NCBI RefSeq assembly: GCF_014218355.1
Contig: NZ_AP023368.1
Location: 5,519,501-5,583,500 of the forward strand
Source of the DNA: Anaerocolumna chitinilytica
GTDB taxonomy: Bacteria > Bacillota > Clostridia > Lachnospirales > Lachnospiraceae
DNA length: 64,000 nucleotides
Reading direction: 5' to 3'
The notes under the pieces are model-generated. The model worked only from the letters and a program-made list of their open reading frames with translations, was not told the DNA's origin and did no database searches. This document shows positions 53,183 through 61,110 of this stretch, piece by piece; the stretch's first letter is position 1; every line of letters starts with the position of its first letter. A program made the position numbers and the translations under genes.

Positions 53183-54178
53183 TTAACTAAAATAGAGAAT
53201 CTTATCCCTTCCGAATCTTTTATCTATCTCTTCTAATAAAAAGCTTTCTCCTTCCTCCCGAAGCTCCGGCCGATAGCAGTATTTTCCCATACCTCTGCCC
53301 TTCATAAGCTCTTTATCATAAAGGTCAACCGCTTCCGGAAAGGCTTCCTTGTTTATACTCCTGTGAATAAAGCTATAGGTCATAAAGATAATCTCTATAA
53401 ACATAGATTTTTTCACTTTAGGAGAGAGCTTTTCCATTAAAACATCCAGAAGTTCACTATAAAGTTCCTTCCAATTATCCAGAAATATCACCGGTGCTAT
53501 CAGAATACCCACTGGGTAATCGGCTTCTGCCACCTTATTCAGCGCTTCAATCCGGTTCATAAGAGAAGCCGTGCCGATTTCAATATTGCTGATAATATAC
53601 TGAGGATTAACAGACATCCGAAAAATAACTCTGCCCTGGTGGTTTATGTTTAGCATCGGCTCCACCATATTAAATTTAGTGGGAAATGTAAGCTTCCCCT
53701 TACTGGCTTTTAGGAACTCCTCCAAAATCCAGGGCAGATTACCGGTAATCGTATTCTCGAGAATCAGGTCACTGTTACTGCCGATTTCAAAAACATTTTC
53801 CGCATCACTTCTTTCTGAAAAGCGGATAAGCTTATTCATCATTTCTTCCCGGTTGACAAATACTCTTAAGTAAGAGCATTTATTATAATTACAAACCAGG
53901 TAGCAATAAAGGCACATAGCCGTACAGCCCGAAGACGTAAAGGGTACCAGATAATCGGATACCTTAAAATTCGGTGAATACTTGTGGGTCTTTCTGGTGC
54001 CAAGGATTAAAAGAGTCTTTAACTCTTTAAATTCCTTGTTTTCTTTTGTTCTAAGCTCTTCAATATTGTTATGGCTTTCTATCTCTACCCATTCAAGGTC
54101 CTTGTATTTTTCTTGCAGCTCCCTGCCTAACTTATACCCTAAAACATCCGGTTCATAATATATCTTGGAAGGTCTCAT
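53183..54178 (-). CDS. splB: Spore photoproduct lyase family radical SAM protein (331 aa)
   Basis: Repairs the 5-thyminyl-5,6-dihydrothymine photoproduct that UV makes in spore DNA. The radical SAM motif is SSGCTAMCLYCY (CxxxCxxC) at about residues 83-90, and LVCNYNKCSYLRVFVN follows as in SplB. FRMSVNPQYI and the C-terminal region MGKYCYRPE agree with the family. The length of 331 aa is near the usual ~340. The ATG at 54178 follows AAAGGA at seven bases. It fits with the other spore genes in the window. The photoproduct-lyase catalytic Cys cannot be placed with certainty. Confidence 0.88.
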   Translation of the reverse strand: MRPSKIYYEPDVLGYKLGRELQEKYKDLEWVEIESHNNIEELRTKENKEFKELKTLLILGTRKTHKYSPNFKVSDYLVPFTSSGCTAMCLYCYLVCNYNKCSYLRVFVNREEMMNKLIRFSERSDAENVFEIGSNSDLILENTITGNLPWILEEFLKASKGKLTFPTKFNMVEPMLNINHQGRVIFRMSVNPQYIISNIEIGTASLMNRIEALNKVAEADYPVGILIAPVIFLDNWKELYSELLDVLMEKLSPKVKKSMFIEIIFMTYSFIHRSINKEAFPEAVDLYDKELMKGRGMGKYCYRPELREEGESFLLEEIDKRFGRDKILYFS

Positions 54179-54295
54179 GGTTTTTCCTTTCATTTGCATA
54201 TCAAATTAAATGTTATCCATGATAGTATCTTCCAAGTTATATGTTTTTATTTTAAAGAATTTTTAGTCATAAAGACAGTCTTTCACAATGGGACC

Positions 54296-54432
54296 GCAAT
54301 TTTCAAAAAGCAGAAAGACTCCTGCGCTGATTCTAAAGCGCATTTGCTGGTTCCAAAGCGCATTCGCTGGTTTCAAAGCGCATTTACTGGTTCCAAGGCG
54401 CACTCGTTCTTTCTGCTTTTTTAAAATTGCCT
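54296..54432 (+). repeat. Palindromic repeat element, copy 2 (four 20-bp units)
   Basis: Terminal arms GCAATTTTCAAAAAGCAGAA... (23 bp, about 54291-54318) and its near-perfect complement at 54409-54432 (one mismatch). Inside, four exactly 20-bp units start at 54331, 54351, 54371 and 54391, consensus TTCCAAAGCGCATTTGCTGG. The same element with two units is at 21791-21886 in opposite orientation. The rest of the gap 54200-54534 is AT-rich with no gene. Confidence 0.85.
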
Positions 54433-54534
54433 GTATATGTTTTAAAACAAGACTTTTGATGTTCATATGAAGTTTTGTATTATTATATTACTATAGTACC
54501 AATATAACTTAATAACTTAAGCTTAGGCATTTGC

Positions 54535-56265
54535 CTACTCCATATAGCCGCCCTTCATAGGGGATACCGCATGTTTTCCATAGATGCTTAACACACCGGT
54601 TTTATATTTAGGTTCTCTTGCGTTTAAATGTTTACGTCTTTCCTCGAGAACATTTCCCATCTCTTCCTCTGATAAGTCCTTTCCCTTTACTCCGGCTAGT
54701 TTAAGAATACGATTCTCTATATCCAGTAAGATTAAATCCCCTTCCTCCACCAGAGCAATGGGGCCGCCTTCTGCCGCCTCCGGTGAAACATGACCGATGG
54801 CAGGGCCTTTTGATGCACCGGAGAAGCGTCCGTCGGTGATTAAGGCAATTGTTTTGCCAAGCTCTGGATCAGAGGAAATAGCTTCCGTGGTATAAAACAT
54901 CTCCGGCATACCGCTTCCTTTGGGTCCCTCATAACGGATGATAACTGCATCTCCCGGTTTTATTGCTTTACTAAGTACTGCTTCTATAGCCTCTTCCTCA
55001 CTGTCAAACGGTCTTGCGGTAAGAAGTGCCTTGTGCATTTCCTTCGGGACAGCCGAATGTTTTACCACTGCCCCTTCCGGTGCCAGATTTCCCTTTAATA
55101 CTGCTATGGTTCCGTCTTTTCCGATAGGGTTGTCATAGGGACGAATAATATCCTCCCTCTTTAATCCTGTATCTTTCAGATAGGAATAGCATTTCTCATA
55201 ATATCCGTTCTTCTTTAGCTCTTCCAGATTCTCTCCCAGAGTTTTTCCGGTAACCGTTAATACTTCTAAATGAAGGTTTCTCTTAATTTCCTCCATTACC
55301 GCCGGCACACCTCCTGCATAGTAGAAATACTGGGCAGGCCATTTACCGGAAGGCCGTATATCTAACAGGTAATGAGCCCCTCTGTGAAGCCTGTCGAAAC
55401 TGTCACTATCCAATTCAATGCCAAACTCTCTGGCAATAGAGGGCATATGGAGAAGGCAGTTGGTTGAGCCCGATATGGCAGCATGCACCATAACTGCATT
55501 CTCAAAGGACTTTAATGTTACAATATCTCTTGCTTTGATTCCCTCTCTGGCAAGTTTAACGACTTGTTCTCCTGCTGCCTTCGCCTGGGTTAATAAGTCC
55601 TCACAGGTAGCCGGCATTAAGGCACTTCCGGGAAGCATAAGCCCCAGTGCCTCTGCCATTATCTGCATACTGGAGGCAGTCCCCATAAAAGAACAGGCTC
55701 CGCAGGACGGGCAGGCATTGTATTTATAATAATTTAACTCTTCTTCTGAGATCTCACCGCGCCTGTACATCGCGCTGTAAGCGCCTATTTGTTCCAGGGT
55801 AAGAAGCTTCGGACCTGCCTCCATTACTCCCCCTGTAACCATAATTGAAGGTATATTTAATCTTCCGATTCCCATCAAATGAGCAGGAACACCTTTGTCA
55901 CAGCTGGCGATAAAGACTCCTCCGTCAAAGGGTGTTGCTCCCCCATGAATCTCAATCATATTGGCAATGGTCTCCCTGGATACCAGCGAATAGTTTATTC
56001 CGTCGTGCCCCTGAGCCATGCCGTCACATATATCAGTAGTGAAATATCTGGAAGCCTTGGCTCCCTCTCCTTCTATTCCCTTAACGGCCTTTTCCACCAG
56101 TCCGAAAAGATGGGCGCTGCCCGGATGGCTGTCCCCAAATGTGCTTTCTATCATAATCTGAGGTTTTGATAAATCTTCAATACTCCAGCCCATCCCTCTT
56201 CTCAAAGGGTCCAGTTCCGGAGCAATCTTACGAAGCCTCTGACTTGGCATATTTTCTAAATCCAT
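54535..56265 (-). CDS. IlvD/Edd family dehydratase (576 aa)
   Basis: Iron-sulfur dehydratase of the dihydroxy-acid / 6-phosphogluconate dehydratase superfamily. Cluster cysteines are seen in TDICDGMAQGHDG, ASCDKGVP and ACPSCGACSFMGT. FSGASKGPAIGHVSPEAAEGG near residue 470 is the substrate region. Compared with ordinary IlvD, the N-terminal segment has FGDSHPGSAHLFGL instead of NSWNEI-PC-HL, suggesting a subgroup that may act on sugar acids rather than on branched-chain precursors. No other ilv genes are nearby. ATG follows AAAGGAG. The name dihydroxy-acid dehydratase would be acceptable but unproven. Confidence 0.85.
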   Translation of the reverse strand: MDLENMPSQRLRKIAPELDPLRRGMGWSIEDLSKPQIMIESTFGDSHPGSAHLFGLVEKAVKGIEGEGAKASRYFTTDICDGMAQGHDGINYSLVSRETIANMIEIHGGATPFDGGVFIASCDKGVPAHLMGIGRLNIPSIMVTGGVMEAGPKLLTLEQIGAYSAMYRRGEISEEELNYYKYNACPSCGACSFMGTASSMQIMAEALGLMLPGSALMPATCEDLLTQAKAAGEQVVKLAREGIKARDIVTLKSFENAVMVHAAISGSTNCLLHMPSIAREFGIELDSDSFDRLHRGAHYLLDIRPSGKWPAQYFYYAGGVPAVMEEIKRNLHLEVLTVTGKTLGENLEELKKNGYYEKCYSYLKDTGLKREDIIRPYDNPIGKDGTIAVLKGNLAPEGAVVKHSAVPKEMHKALLTARPFDSEEEAIEAVLSKAIKPGDAVIIRYEGPKGSGMPEMFYTTEAISSDPELGKTIALITDGRFSGASKGPAIGHVSPEAAEGGPIALVEEGDLILLDIENRILKLAGVKGKDLSEEEMGNVLEERRKHLNAREPKYKTGVLSIYGKHAVSPMKGGYME

Positions 56266-56351
56266 CTTAAACTCCTTTCGTGAATATTAATTCATCGATT
56301 TAGTACTCCTGAATACGTAGTTGGAAAAATACTTTTTTAACCTGATTACTA

Positions 56352-57197
56352 TCATTCTGCGCCTTCTTTGCTTCCCTTGTCAATAGCATCCTTATACGGA
56401 ATATATCCTTGCATACATAACGGCAATTCCAAATGATTTGCCTCCAAAACAGCCTTATCCTTTAAGATATCCTCTGCCGGTCCATCCTTTACAATCCGTC
56501 CTTCTGAAATCAAGATAACCCTGGAACAGGTCTCCAGTATTAAATCCAAGTCGTGGGAAGCAATCAGTTTTGTCAGCTTCAGGCGGTTAAGTACATTAAT
56601 CAAAGTCCTGCGGTTACTGGGGTCAAGTGCTATGGAGGGTTCGTCAAATAATAGAATATCCGGTGTCATAGATAACAAGGTGGCTATGGAAGCCATTTTC
56701 TTCTCTCCTCCGGACATCTTATAGATCTGCTTGTCCTTTAAATGAGTAATTCCCATGGTCTCAAGGGCCTCCATAACTCTTTTATCAACTTCCTTCTCTT
56801 CCAGTCCATAGTTTCTCGGTGCAAAAGCAACATCCTGATAGACGCTTTGAGTAAAAAGCTGATTATCGGAATCCTGGAATAAATAACCGGCATGGGCTCT
56901 TACCGCAGCTAAAGTATCCCGCTTTACCGTAATCTTATCTATTAACACCTCTCCCTTATAAGCTGTTTCCAACCCGACCAGTATTCGAAGAAGTGTGGAT
57001 TTACCTGCTCCGTTGGCACCCACAATTCCCACAGCCTCTCCTTCCTTCGTAGAGAAGGTAATATCCTTTAGGATTTGAGCACCACTTTCATAGGAAAATG
57101 ATAAATTACTGCATTCTATTAAACCTCTATCTTTCGTATCCTTTGTAAGATTGTCCTTCATTTGTTTATTCGTATCTTTTCCTTTTGTCATCCACAT
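56352..57197 (-). CDS. cbiO: Cobalt/nickel ECF transporter ATPase CbiO
   Basis: ATP-binding subunit of a group I energy-coupling-factor metal importer. Walker A GANGAGKSTLL, Q-loop LFQDSDNQLF, signature KMSGGEKKMAS and Walker B ILLFDEPSIALDP are present. The N-terminal 30 residues (GKDTNKQMKDNLTKDTKDRG) are polar and not part of the domain. The ATG at 57197 follows AAAGGGCGG and leaves a 23-bp gap from cbiQ; the longer frame to 57275 would overlap cbiQ. Last gene of cbiMQO. Confidence 0.9.
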   Translation of the reverse strand: MWMTKGKDTNKQMKDNLTKDTKDRGLIECSNLSFSYESGAQILKDITFSTKEGEAVGIVGANGAGKSTLLRILVGLETAYKGEVLIDKITVKRDTLAAVRAHAGYLFQDSDNQLFTQSVYQDVAFAPRNYGLEEKEVDKRVMEALETMGITHLKDKQIYKMSGGEKKMASIATLLSMTPDILLFDEPSIALDPSNRRTLINVLNRLKLTKLIASHDLDLILETCSRVILISEGRIVKDGPAEDILKDKAVLEANHLELPLCMQGYIPYKDAIDKGSKEGAE

Positions 57198-57220
57198 AGT
57201 AAACCGCCCTTTCCGGTATC

Positions 57221-58006
57221 TTACCGAACTAATATCTTTATTCCAATAAAGAGTGCTGCAAATATCCCAAGCCATAAGGCCAAATAGGCATAATCCTTAT
57301 CTTGCATCCTGGTCTTCCTAATATAAGTAAATTCACCGTTAAATCCTCGCAGCAACATGCTTTCATATAGATTACCTGCCCTATCGATAGAGCGAAGCAG
57401 CAGTTGTCCAAGAAGAGAACCCCATATTTTATATTTCACGCCCTTTTCTCCGGGGGCTCTTAAGGAATAGGCCTGATACACATCGTTGGCTTCTGCCATT
57501 AGCACCGTAATATAGCGATAGGTAAGCAAAAACTGTGTAACCAGCAGATTAGGTACATGCAGAAGCCTTAATGCATAGCAAATACCATCAATACCTGTGG
57601 TTGCAATTAATAGGAAAGAAGCTGAGATGCAATACATTCCTTTTAGGAACAGTGTAACCATGGATATTGCTCCTCCGGATATTCCAACTCTTCCAAGAAT
57701 GAATACAGGTGTTCTGTCAAAAATAGGATTGAATATTCCTATAAATAGAAGCAACGGAATAAGTCCGCTTATCTTTTTTAGACATGTTTTAAGAGGTATG
57801 TCCGAGAGTTTTAATAGGATAACAGGATATATTATGAAGGGAAATAAACCAAAAAAATTATATCTTTGAAAAGATACTACTATTATCATATATATCAGGG
57901 TAACAACTAATTTCACCAGAGGATGTACTCTGTTAACTTCCGTCTTTCTCTCTGCCATTTCCTCCAATTCATGAACGGCAAATATTGCATCTGTTATTTT
58001 AGCCAT
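57221..58006 (-). CDS. cbiQ: ECF transporter transmembrane protein CbiQ
   Basis: Coupling transmembrane subunit of the Co/Ni ECF importer, 261 aa with several hydrophobic helices (LVKLVVTLIYMIIVVSF; FGLFPFIIYPVILL; LIPLLLFIGIFNPI; YLALWLGIFAALFIGIKIL). The two A-R-x motifs that contact the ATPases are seen as SLRAPGEKG and LLLRSIDRAGNLYESMLLRGF. It follows cbiM by 117 bp; the gap holds an inverted repeat at 58064-58101. Confidence 0.9.
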   Translation of the reverse strand: MAKITDAIFAVHELEEMAERKTEVNRVHPLVKLVVTLIYMIIVVSFQRYNFFGLFPFIIYPVILLKLSDIPLKTCLKKISGLIPLLLFIGIFNPIFDRTPVFILGRVGISGGAISMVTLFLKGMYCISASFLLIATTGIDGICYALRLLHVPNLLVTQFLLTYRYITVLMAEANDVYQAYSLRAPGEKGVKYKIWGSLLGQLLLRSIDRAGNLYESMLLRGFNGEFTYIRKTRMQDKDYAYLALWLGIFAALFIGIKILVR

Positions 58007-58063
58007 AACTTATGTCCTTTCCGTTACCTGCAAACTTTGGGCAATGGGATGAAATGCAGGAAG

Positions 58064-58101
58064 AGGAAGGCAGTTCCTCTAATAGAAGAAGCTGCCTTCC
58101 T
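58064..58101. repeat. Inverted repeat between cbiM and cbiQ
   Basis: AGGAAGGCAG (58064-58073) pairs with CTGCCTTCCT (58092-58101) around an 18-nt loop. There is no T-tract, so a terminator is unlikely; an mRNA processing or stability hairpin that sets subunit ratios is possible. Confidence 0.45.
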
Positions 58102-58123
58102 GATAAAAGATTCGTATGTTTTT

Positions 58124-59125
58124 TTATTCCGCCGTGCTGTCTTTTCTTCGAAACATCTTGAACAAAACGCCGCAGCCAATGGTAAGCACTGCTACAATTC
58201 CAGCCCCGATAATTCCAGAAAAGGAGGTTCCAACAGGAGAATTACTGTCTGGGAAGGAATAATCCGGTAATATTGCGGTCTTTTCCTGTATTTTTTCTGC
58301 TGATTGTACGGCATCTGAATATGTATCCTTAGCAGCTAACTCTGTATTTCCTGTAATTTTCTCAATAGACCATTCAAGGCCGTCCGGATGCTGTGACGCT
58401 GCAAGGGATAACCCTCCGCCGATTAGAAGTACTGCGATTCCCATGATTACCATTACCTTTTTAAAACTATAACTTCCTTCCGGTGCACCTTTTTGAATCA
58501 GCTCCGGTCTCGTATTATATAAAAATATTACAACTGCCCCTGTTATCAATCCTTCTACGGTACCGATAGCAAGATGAATAGGCTGCATCAGTGCTAAAAA
58601 TTGTCCGAAGGACAGAGCGGTAATACCGGAGAACAAGGTCTCCAAGGTCACACTGAATGCCCCCAACTGAAGACTTATTACACTTCCCAATACAGAAGCT
58701 ATCATTATACTTTTTTTGTTTATTGTCTTGCCGGTAAGAGGACGGTAGATTAAAAGATATCCTACAAAACATCCATAGAAAGCCATATTCCATATGTTAG
58801 CTCCCAATGCCAATAACCCTCCGTCTGCAAATAACAGACATTGTATCAGCAGAACCGATACCATTGACAGAAATCCTGCGTAAGGTCCTAATAATATGGA
58901 TAGCAGCAGCCCGCCGCATAAGTGTCCGCTGGAGCCGGTGCCCGGAATTGTAAAATTAATCATCTGGGCTGCAAAAACAAAGGCTGACATAATTCCCATA
59001 GTCGGTATTTTCTTAGGATCATTTTCAAGTCTTACCTTTTTTATTGAATAAGCCGTTGTTACACCGGAAGCAGCATACATAGTCGCTGCAACAGCGGGTG
59101 CAATAAGAGCATCTGCCATATGCAT
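58124..59125 (-). CDS. cbiM: Co/Ni ECF transporter component CbiM fused to a PDGLE (CbiN-like) domain
   Basis: Substrate-binding membrane subunit. MHMADALIAP at the N-terminus holds the conserved His of M-H-I/M-x-x-x (metal ligands come from the first residues), and TGSSGHLCGGLLLSILLGPYAGFLSM is the second conserved block. After five to six helices, residues about 235-333 form a PDGLE domain (HPDGLEWSIEKI) with one more helix at the end, the equivalent of CbiN/NikN. The fusion is common in Firmicutes. Nickel or cobalt cannot be told apart by sequence. AAGGAG lies seven bases before the ATG at 59125. Confidence 0.92.
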   Translation of the reverse strand: MHMADALIAPAVAATMYAASGVTTAYSIKKVRLENDPKKIPTMGIMSAFVFAAQMINFTIPGTGSSGHLCGGLLLSILLGPYAGFLSMVSVLLIQCLLFADGGLLALGANIWNMAFYGCFVGYLLIYRPLTGKTINKKSIMIASVLGSVISLQLGAFSVTLETLFSGITALSFGQFLALMQPIHLAIGTVEGLITGAVVIFLYNTRPELIQKGAPEGSYSFKKVMVIMGIAVLLIGGGLSLAASQHPDGLEWSIEKITGNTELAAKDTYSDAVQSAEKIQEKTAILPDYSFPDSNSPVGTSFSGIIGAGIVAVLTIGCGVLFKMFRRKDSTAE

Positions 59126-59189
59126 AATTAATCTCCTTCTGTTTAACAATCTATCTGAATTATAGCGGACCTGCAGCTAAAAACAAGCC

Positions 59190-59202
59190 TATGGGGGGGA
59201 TA
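59190..59202. promoter_or_regulatory. Candidate CsoR/InrS/RcnR-type operator before cbiM
   Basis: TAT-GGGGGGG-ATA, a run of seven G flanked by inverted A/T trinucleotides, 65 bp upstream of the cbiM start. CsoR/RcnR-family proteins bind a G/C-tract flanked by inverted A/T-rich arms. On the minus strand CATAAA (about 59206-59211) just upstream may be the -10 region. Confidence 0.5.
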
Positions 59203-59290
59203 TTTATGCAAAATTTTTCAGAATATTTCAGACTGGTATTTATATGCATTAGGTAGAACAAACAGGAAGAATATTTTACTATAAGATACA

Positions 59291-59323
59291 AAACATGCCC
59301 CGGATAGGGATAGGGGCATGTTT
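59291..59323 (-). terminator. Terminator between the CsoR-family regulator and cbiM
   Basis: AAACATGCCCC and GGGGCATGTTT form an 11-bp stem with a TATCCCTATCC-type loop; on the minus strand TTTTG follows. So cbiM is expected to have its own promoter. Confidence 0.75.
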
Positions 59324-59335
59324 ATAGGTATCTAT

Positions 59336-59704
59336 TTACTTAATAAATCTATCAATCGCTTTGTTAAGATTCTCTAGGGAAGTTTTGTCTCCCGATTCAA
59401 TTGCATCCACAATACAATTCTGAATATGGTCTTCCAGTATTATCTTTCCGGTACTGTTAAGAGCTGCAATTACTGCCGAAAGCTGGATGAGTACCTCGCT
59501 GCAATCCTTCCCATCCTCAATCATCCGTTTTACGGATTCCAAATGACCGGAGGCCCGGGATAACCGGTTTAAGACTGCCTTTGTATTTTGGTGACTGTGT
59601 TTATGTTCTTCGCCATCTTCATGAGTGTGAGTATAGCTTGTAGCGCCATCCAGGATATGTGCATGCACTTTCTTACTAAGCCGTGCAGTGGTTTTCTTCT
59701 CCAT
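59336..59704 (-). CDS. CsoR/RcnR-family metal-responsive repressor with His-rich N-terminus (122 aa)
   Basis: All-helical metal-sensing repressor. The ligand positions are Cys68, His93 and Cys97, with the same 25- and 4-residue spacing as Cys36-His61-Cys65 of CsoR and Cys53-His78-Cys82 of the nickel sensor InrS. The first 40 residues carry seven His (HAHILDG ... THTHEDGEEHKHSHQ), as expected for a Ni/Co-binding arm. NRLSRASGHLESVKRMIEDG is the DNA-binding helix region. It is immediately upstream of cbiMQO on the same strand, separated by a terminator. It probably represses the importer when Ni or Co is sufficient, through the G-tract at 59190-59202. AAAGGA precedes the ATG. Confidence 0.85.
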   Translation of the reverse strand: MEKKTTARLSKKVHAHILDGATSYTHTHEDGEEHKHSHQNTKAVLNRLSRASGHLESVKRMIEDGKDCSEVLIQLSAVIAALNSTGKIILEDHIQNCIVDAIESGDKTSLENLNKAIDRFIK

Positions 59705-59826
59705 TTACTTTCCTTTCTAATAAAAAGGATGCTTTCCTTTATGATAATACACCAGCTGCAGTTCCAGATTCATCCTTAACTGATATTAACTCTATCATAA
59801 CATACTTTTTAGAAAAGCAACAGCCT

Positions 59827-60774
59827 TTATAATACCAGGCCTTCTTCCTCTTTACAGCCAAGCATCAGATTCAGACATTGAATAGCTGCACCGGAAGCAC
59901 CTTTCCCCAGATTGTCAAAATGTGCGGATAAAACAATCCGTTCCTTATTACCGGTAACATAGATCTTAAGTCCGTCCCAGCCGGAACAGCTATTGCCGCT
60001 TAAGAAGCCATGTTTATCGGCTTCTGCCCCAAAGGGCATGACTTGAACAAAGAGCTCATTCTTGTAGTATTCCGTCAAAAGCTCCTGTACAAACTCCGGC
60101 GAAGAAACTCCCTTTAACATATCCAGATAGAAAGGAACCGAGACCAGCATACCGCTATAATAATCTGCTACAATAGGAGAGAATAAAGGTTCTCTACTAA
60201 GGCCGGTTATATACTTCATCTCTTTCAGGTGCTTATGCTGCTGGTTTAAGGCATACTCTCTGGGAGCATTGTACTCTGCCAGGCGATTAGCATCCTCATA
60301 TTCCGCTATCATTTTTTTTCCGCCGCCGCTGTATCCTGTAAGGGAGAAACTGCTGACCGGATAGTCCCCAGGGAGAATTCCTTTTGTTATCAGTGGATAT
60401 AGTAAGGAAATAAAGCCCGTTGCATGGCAGCCGGGTACACTGATTCGCTTGCCCTTTTGAATCTTAGTCTTATATTCTTTCGATAGCTCCGGAAAACCGT
60501 AGGCCCATTCTCTGTCAGTTCTATGGGCTGTCGAAGTATCTATAATCTTAACGTTTTCGTTTTCTACCATAGCCACTGCTTCTTTTGCAGCAGCATCTGG
60601 CAGGCAGAGAAAGGTAATATCAGAAGCATTGATAAGCCTTTTTCTTTCCATTTCATCTTTTCTCAATTCCGGAGATATGGTCAGTATCTCCAGGTCCTGG
60701 CGATTCTGAAAGCGTTCATGTATACGAAGTCCGGTTGTGCCTTCGCTTCCGTCTACAAATATTTTAGTTTTCAT
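59827..60774 (-). CDS. argC: N-acetyl-gamma-glutamyl-phosphate reductase, type 2
   Basis: NADPH-dependent third step of arginine biosynthesis. At 315 aa it is the short, type 2 ArgC (as in some proteobacteria). N-terminal IFVDGSEGTTGLRIHERF is the nucleotide-binding motif and the catalytic Cys is in VPGCHATGFISLL about residue 114. SFSLTGYSGGGKKMI follows. AGGAGGG lies eight bases before the ATG at 60774. The other arg genes are not in the window. ARG-box-like sites upstream suggest ArgR/AhrC control. Confidence 0.92.
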   Translation of the reverse strand: MKTKIFVDGSEGTTGLRIHERFQNRQDLEILTISPELRKDEMERKRLINASDITFLCLPDAAAKEAVAMVENENVKIIDTSTAHRTDREWAYGFPELSKEYKTKIQKGKRISVPGCHATGFISLLYPLITKGILPGDYPVSSFSLTGYSGGGKKMIAEYEDANRLAEYNAPREYALNQQHKHLKEMKYITGLSREPLFSPIVADYYSGMLVSVPFYLDMLKGVSSPEFVQELLTEYYKNELFVQVMPFGAEADKHGFLSGNSCSGWDGLKIYVTGNKERIVLSAHFDNLGKGASGAAIQCLNLMLGCKEEEGLVL

Positions 60775-60813
60775 TTTATAGTCCCTCCTCTGGAACATTG
60801 AATTATATTATGT

Positions 60814-60831
60814 TATGTATTTTTATTCACT
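60814..60831 (-). promoter_or_regulatory. ARG box (ArgR/AhrC operator) before argC
   Basis: On the minus strand GTGAATAAAAATACATA matches the Bacillus ARG-box consensus CATGAATAAAAATKCAAK closely. It lies about 40 bp upstream of the argC start. Confidence 0.6.
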
Positions 60832-60979
60832 TTTTAATACAGTATTATTGTAACGGCCGGCTAATGAAGAATATGCTTTATTATATCAAACTTTTCAAGC
60901 ATAACAGTAGTTTATGATTAATGACGTGGGTTTGTATTATTGATTATTATAACACTTCTTATTTTTTCTGCAATACATA

Positions 60980-60997
60980 ATTTATTTTTATTCATAT
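60980..60997 (-). promoter_or_regulatory. Second ARG-box-like site
   Basis: On the minus strand ATATGAATAAAAATAAAT keeps the TGAATAAAAAT core. A weaker TATGAATAATAATT follows at about 61011-61028. Distal sites of this kind could support looping. The rest of 60799-61060 is AT-rich without a gene. Confidence 0.45.
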
Positions 60998-61067
60998 TAA
61001 TTGCAATATTTTAATTATTATTCATATTAATTTCCTTATTAACAGATAATCTGATGGGATTATGAAA

Positions 61068-61107
61068 AGAAAAAGCTCAGTCTCAGAATTACCTCTGAGA
61101 CTGAGCT
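61068..61107 (-). terminator. Terminator of the phosphatase-cupin-rfbD group
   Basis: AGCTCAGTCTCAGA pairs with TCTGAGACTGAGCT (14 bp); on the minus strand TTTTTCTTTTC follows. Confidence 0.9.
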
Positions 61108-61110
61108 GCC

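Noticed and set aside
59126..59335. Cobalamin or nickel-cobalt (NiCo) riboswitch before cbiM
   Set aside because: No cobalamin-riboswitch B12 box is seen, and the stretch between the terminator and cbiM is too short; the G-tract operator explains the site better.
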